Below are positions 5,410-6,833 of a DNA stretch of 6,833 nt, one piece after another. The first letter of the stretch is position 1. Each line of letters starts with the position of its first letter. Location: assembly GCA_938030845.1 (NCBI GenBank), contig CALHIC010000517.1, forward strand, positions 1-6,833, in the 5' to 3' direction. Position numbers and translations under genes: made by a program. Below the pieces are notes generated by a model. The model was not told the origin of the DNA. It did not search any database and saw only the letters and a list, made by a program, of their open reading frames with translations. Source of the stretch: an uncultured Oribacterium sp. Its GTDB lineage: Bacteria > Bacillota > Clostridia > Lachnospirales > Lachnospiraceae.

Positions 5410-6495
5410 TTAAAAGACAAAGCCGTACTTATGGAGAAGTTTCTTCGCCATTTCACAATCCTCTCCGGTGTAGAAGGAGAGTTGCAAAGCTCCTTCCCCT
5501 TTTTCACGGTTATGATTGATGCCGAGATTTCGGATGCTGACCATATTGGAAGCCAGAATGGTGGAGATAATGGAAATGGCTCCCGGATGATCCTGCACGT
5601 GAAGAGAAATTGCATATTCGCTATGAATCAGTCCCTGGGCGGAGCTGTCCATGGAATTCCGGTATTCCCCGGATTCCCGGAAGAGCTCCGCAATACCCTG
5701 GGGCTCTCCTTTTTGTATAGACCTTTTTATTTCCTCCAATAAGCTCTGGTAATGCTCCAGCATTTGGATAATCGGCTCTTTATTACTGAGGCAGATTTGC
5801 TGCCACATAATCGGAGAAGAGGAGGCGATACGGCTAATATCTTTAAAGCCGCCGGCGGCCAGCTTTTTCATAGTTCCTTTCTCATCCTCTTCCTTCAAAA
5901 GCTTCACAAGGCTTGCGGCAATCAGGTGGGGGAGGTGGCTCACACAGGCCACAGATTTATCATGCTCCTCCGGACTCATCACAAAGGGAATGCTGCCAAT
6001 GGAGGAGAGGAAACTTTTCATTTTCTCGATAGACTCTGTAGGAAAGCCCTGCCCCGGAGTTAGAAGATAATAAGCATTTTCCAAAAGAAGAGAGTCGGAG
6101 GCTTTGTAGCCGGAAGATTCCGAGCCTGCCATAGGGTGTCCACCGCAGAATCTTGAAGAAAGTCCTAAAGCTTCCGCTTCTTCCATAATAGAGCGTTTGG
6201 TTGAACCCACGTCAGTCAGCAGGGTATGAGAGGAAAGCTTAGGTGCCAGTTCCCGTAAGAATATTCGGTTCCATTCCACCGGAGTGCACAAAAAGAGAAG
6301 CTCCGTATCCGAAGGAATTTCTTCAATACTTTGCAGTCCTTTTTCTATAATTCCTTCCGAAATAGCCATCTCTACGGAATGTTGATCCTTCTCCAGTACG
6401 GAAATCTTGGCTTTGGGATAGGTTTTTTTGATGGCTTTGGCAATGGATCCCCCGATGAGTCCCAAACCGATAAAAGTAAAATTTTGCCACTCCAT
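5410..6495 (-). CDS. tyrA: Prephenate dehydrogenase (TyrA) with C-terminal ACT domain
   Basis: Catalyses NAD(P)-dependent oxidative decarboxylation of prephenate to 4-hydroxyphenylpyruvate, the committed step to tyrosine, in the cytosol. The protein is 361 residues from the chosen start. The Rossmann motif is GLGLIGGS (10-17). DVGSTK (95-100) and GGHPMAGSE (118-126) follow, the latter with H120, equivalent to the catalytic histidine of characterised enzymes. SHLPH (186-190) and FKDISRIA (217-224), with R222 for prephenate, complete the active site. Residues ~294-361 are an ACT domain (SLHVQDHPGAISIISTIL...), the usual site of feedback inhibition by tyrosine. An ATG at 6531 is in frame, but the one at 6495 is preferred: it has AAGGGGAG 8 nt upstream, the first residues then lead straight into the Rossmann strand, and the upstream ATG abuts the tyrA -10 box. 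No chorismate mutase domain is fused. Confidence 0.96.
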   Translation of the reverse strand: MEWQNFTFIGLGLIGGSIAKAIKKTYPKAKISVLEKDQHSVEMAISEGIIEKGLQSIEEIPSDTELLFLCTPVEWNRIFLRELAPKLSSHTLLTDVGSTKRSIMEEAEALGLSSRFCGGHPMAGSESSGYKASDSLLLENAYYLLTPGQGFPTESIEKMKSFLSSIGSIPFVMSPEEHDKSVACVSHLPHLIAASLVKLLKEEDEKGTMKKLAAGGFKDISRIASSSPIMWQQICLSNKEPIIQMLEHYQSLLEEIKRSIQKGEPQGIAELFRESGEYRNSMDSSAQGLIHSEYAISLHVQDHPGAISIISTILASNMVSIRNLGINHNREKGEGALQLSFYTGEDCEMAKKLLHKYGFVF

Positions 6496-6503
6496 ATTTT
6501 TCT

Positions 6504-6511
6504 CTCCCCTT
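6504..6511 (-). promoter_or_regulatory. Ribosome binding site that sets the tyrA start
   Basis: Read on the minus strand, AAGGGGAG sits 8 nt before the ATG at 6495. The in-frame ATG at 6531 has no comparable site. This supports the 361-residue protein over a 373-residue one. Confidence 0.85.
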
Positions 6512-6531
6512 ATGAAACAATATCTTTCCAA

Positions 6532-6537
6532 ATTATA
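6532..6537 (-). promoter_or_regulatory. Candidate -10 box of a tyrA-proximal promoter
   Basis: On the minus strand this is a perfect TATAAT preceded by CCTG. The -35 position 17 bp upstream is only TTTCCT, a weak match, so the promoter may be weak or activator-dependent. Transcription would start near 6525, downstream of the ATG at 6531, giving a ~30-nt leader carrying the tyrA ribosome binding site. Confidence 0.5.
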
Positions 6538-6634
6538 CAGGAAAATGCCGGAGAAGGAAAGAAAGGGGAAGGTGTAAAAGAAGTTGTGAAAAGGAAAATT
6601 AGAGATAAAAGAAATACTATGTTCCCGATTATAT

Positions 6635-6693
6635 AAAAAAACAGAGGCACAGCCCCAGCATCTCTAAGCCTGGTCTTACCCGCAACCTCTGTC
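6635..6693 (-). terminator. Intrinsic terminator ending the short RNA ahead of tyrA
   Basis: On the minus strand GACAGAGG (6693-6686) pairs with CCTCTGTT (from 6647), seven Watson-Crick pairs plus a G-U, followed by an uninterrupted T-run to 6635. The stem encloses ~38 nt that contain a second small hairpin (6655-6673), so this is a closed structured domain with a poly-U tail rather than a simple hairpin. It lies ~140 nt ahead of tyrA and would stop transcripts from the promoter at 6703-6731 unless antiterminated. Confidence 0.75.
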
Positions 6694-6696
6694 ATT
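6635..6696 (-). ncRNA. Putative ~60-nt structured RNA or tyrA leader/attenuator of unknown class
   Basis: The segment is bounded by a good promoter (start expected near 6695) and a terminator, and so should yield a discrete RNA of about 60 nt. An outer stem (6686-6693 with 6640-6647) encloses a hairpin made of CCAGGC (6673-6668) and GCTGG (6659-6655). Two stretches, AGAGGTTGCG (near the 5' end) and GCTGGGGCTGT (near the 3' end), recall conserved segments of lysine riboswitches. The full aptamer is ~170 nt, and its central arms are absent here. It could be a free small RNA, a degenerate riboswitch or an attenuator for tyrA. No leader peptide rich in Tyr or Phe codons is visible. Confidence 0.5.
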
Positions 6697-6702
6697 GGAA
6701 GT

Positions 6703-6731
6703 AATCTAGCACAATTCAAAAGGGATGTCAA
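6703..6731 (-). promoter_or_regulatory. Strong sigma-A-type promoter for the short RNA/tyrA leader
   Basis: On the minus strand: a perfect -35 TTGACA (6731-6726), exactly 17 bp of spacer, and -10 TAGATT (6708-6703). It is the best promoter in the window. Start is expected at about 6695-6696, just before the structured segment. AT-rich tandem repeats with A5 tracts lie immediately upstream. Confidence 0.8.
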
Positions 6732-6737
6732 CAATAG

Positions 6738-6777
6738 GCTAATTAATGGCTTTTTGTGCTAATTAATGGCTTTTTGT
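6738..6777. repeat. Perfect 20-bp tandem duplication upstream of the leader promoter
   Basis: GCTAATTAATGGCTTTTTGT occurs at 6738-6757 and again, identically, at 6758-6777; the next three bases (GCT) begin a third unit that then diverges. On the minus strand each copy gives an A5 tract and an AT-rich block, ending ~6 bp upstream of the -35 box. Two copies ~2 helical turns apart would place identical faces to a regulator or to the RNA polymerase alpha subunit (UP element). Identity is complete, so it could also be a recent slippage duplication. Confidence 0.85.
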
Positions 6778-6833
6778 GCTTTTGTCTTTTTCTTTTTATA
6801 GCTTTACAGCCTGAGAGAAAACCATGAGGATAG
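6778..6833. other. Window edge with no assignable gene
   Basis: These 56 nt are T-rich on the plus strand. On the minus strand all three frames enter from the edge and two stop within about 30-36 nt, so the 3' end of a further minus-strand gene could be present (one frame would end ...MVFSQAVKL). The stretch is too short to choose between frames. An ATG at 6824 on the plus strand has no convincing ribosome binding site. Confidence 0.4.

Noticed and set aside
5752..6063. Plus-strand open frames antisense to tyrA (5431-5742, 5752-6063)
   Set aside because: They are antisense to a well-conserved gene, without ribosome binding sites or recognisable products.
5410..6531. Longer tyrA from the ATG at 6531 (373 residues)
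   Set aside because: No ribosome binding site, the extra 12 residues are not part of the Rossmann fold, and the codon abuts a TATAAT box so it would precede the likely transcript start. The ATG at 6495 has AAGGGGAG at good spacing.
6510..6734. Minus-strand 74-codon hydrophobic open frame upstream of tyrA, as a possible leader or membrane peptide
   Set aside because: It runs through the promoter -10, the terminator stem with its T-run, and the tyrA -10 box. It has no ribosome binding site and no Tyr/Phe codon cluster placed for attenuation.
6800..6833. CTGAGA and nearby bases as a TPP riboswitch fragment at the right edge
   Set aside because: The required GGGGTGC-type partner and other conserved TPP segments are missing in the preceding sequence; six bases are not evidence.

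Overview
The window reads as chromosomal DNA of a low-to-mid G+C Gram-positive anaerobe, most likely a clostridial Firmicute and plausibly a Lachnospiraceae member. The basis is the purine-rich coding strands, strong AGGAG-type ribosome binding sites, a TyrA with a fused ACT domain, a TIGR04076-type small protein, and a cytosolic BspA-like LRR protein beside a DUF2201/MoxR pair. The family assignment is inference. There are no rRNA or tRNA genes, insertion sequences, phage genes or CRISPR arrays.

Layout. (1) 1-359 (+): the 3' two thirds of ahpC, a typical 2-Cys peroxiredoxin cut by the window edge and closed by a strong intrinsic terminator (384-430). (2) 431-570: a regulatory region with a 20-bp tandem repeat, a 15-bp palindrome and a candidate promoter. 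(3) 571-4811 (+): a tight three-gene operon of an LRR_5 protein, a DUF2201_N/VWA-like protein and a long MoxR-type AAA+ ATPase, with gaps of 21 and 32 nt. (4) 4812-5029: AT-rich spacer. (5) 5030-5302 (+): a cysteine-rich TIGR04076-like protein. (6) 5303-5409: a convergent spacer rich in short inverted repeats. (7) 5410-6495 (-): tyrA, prephenate dehydrogenase with a C-terminal ACT domain. (8) 6496-6833: the region upstream of tyrA. Read on the minus strand it holds a perfect 20-bp tandem duplication, a TTGACA-17-TAGATT promoter, a ~60-nt RNA ending in an intrinsic terminator, and then a separate -10 box and ribosome binding site for tyrA.

The part most worth attention is the LRR/VWA/MoxR operon. 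A MoxR ATPase paired with a VWA protein is a known chaperone-like arrangement (E. coli RavA-ViaA is the best-studied case). Here the VWA protein has a full MIDAS motif, but its N-terminal zincin-like domain carries HILLH where HExxH would be expected. It also has a ~180-residue acidic low-complexity linker. The LRR protein has no signal peptide and is probably cytosolic; a role as adaptor or client for the pair is inference. The second point of interest is the short promoter-RNA-terminator unit ahead of tyrA. Pieces of it resemble conserved segments of lysine riboswitches, but it is far too short to be one.
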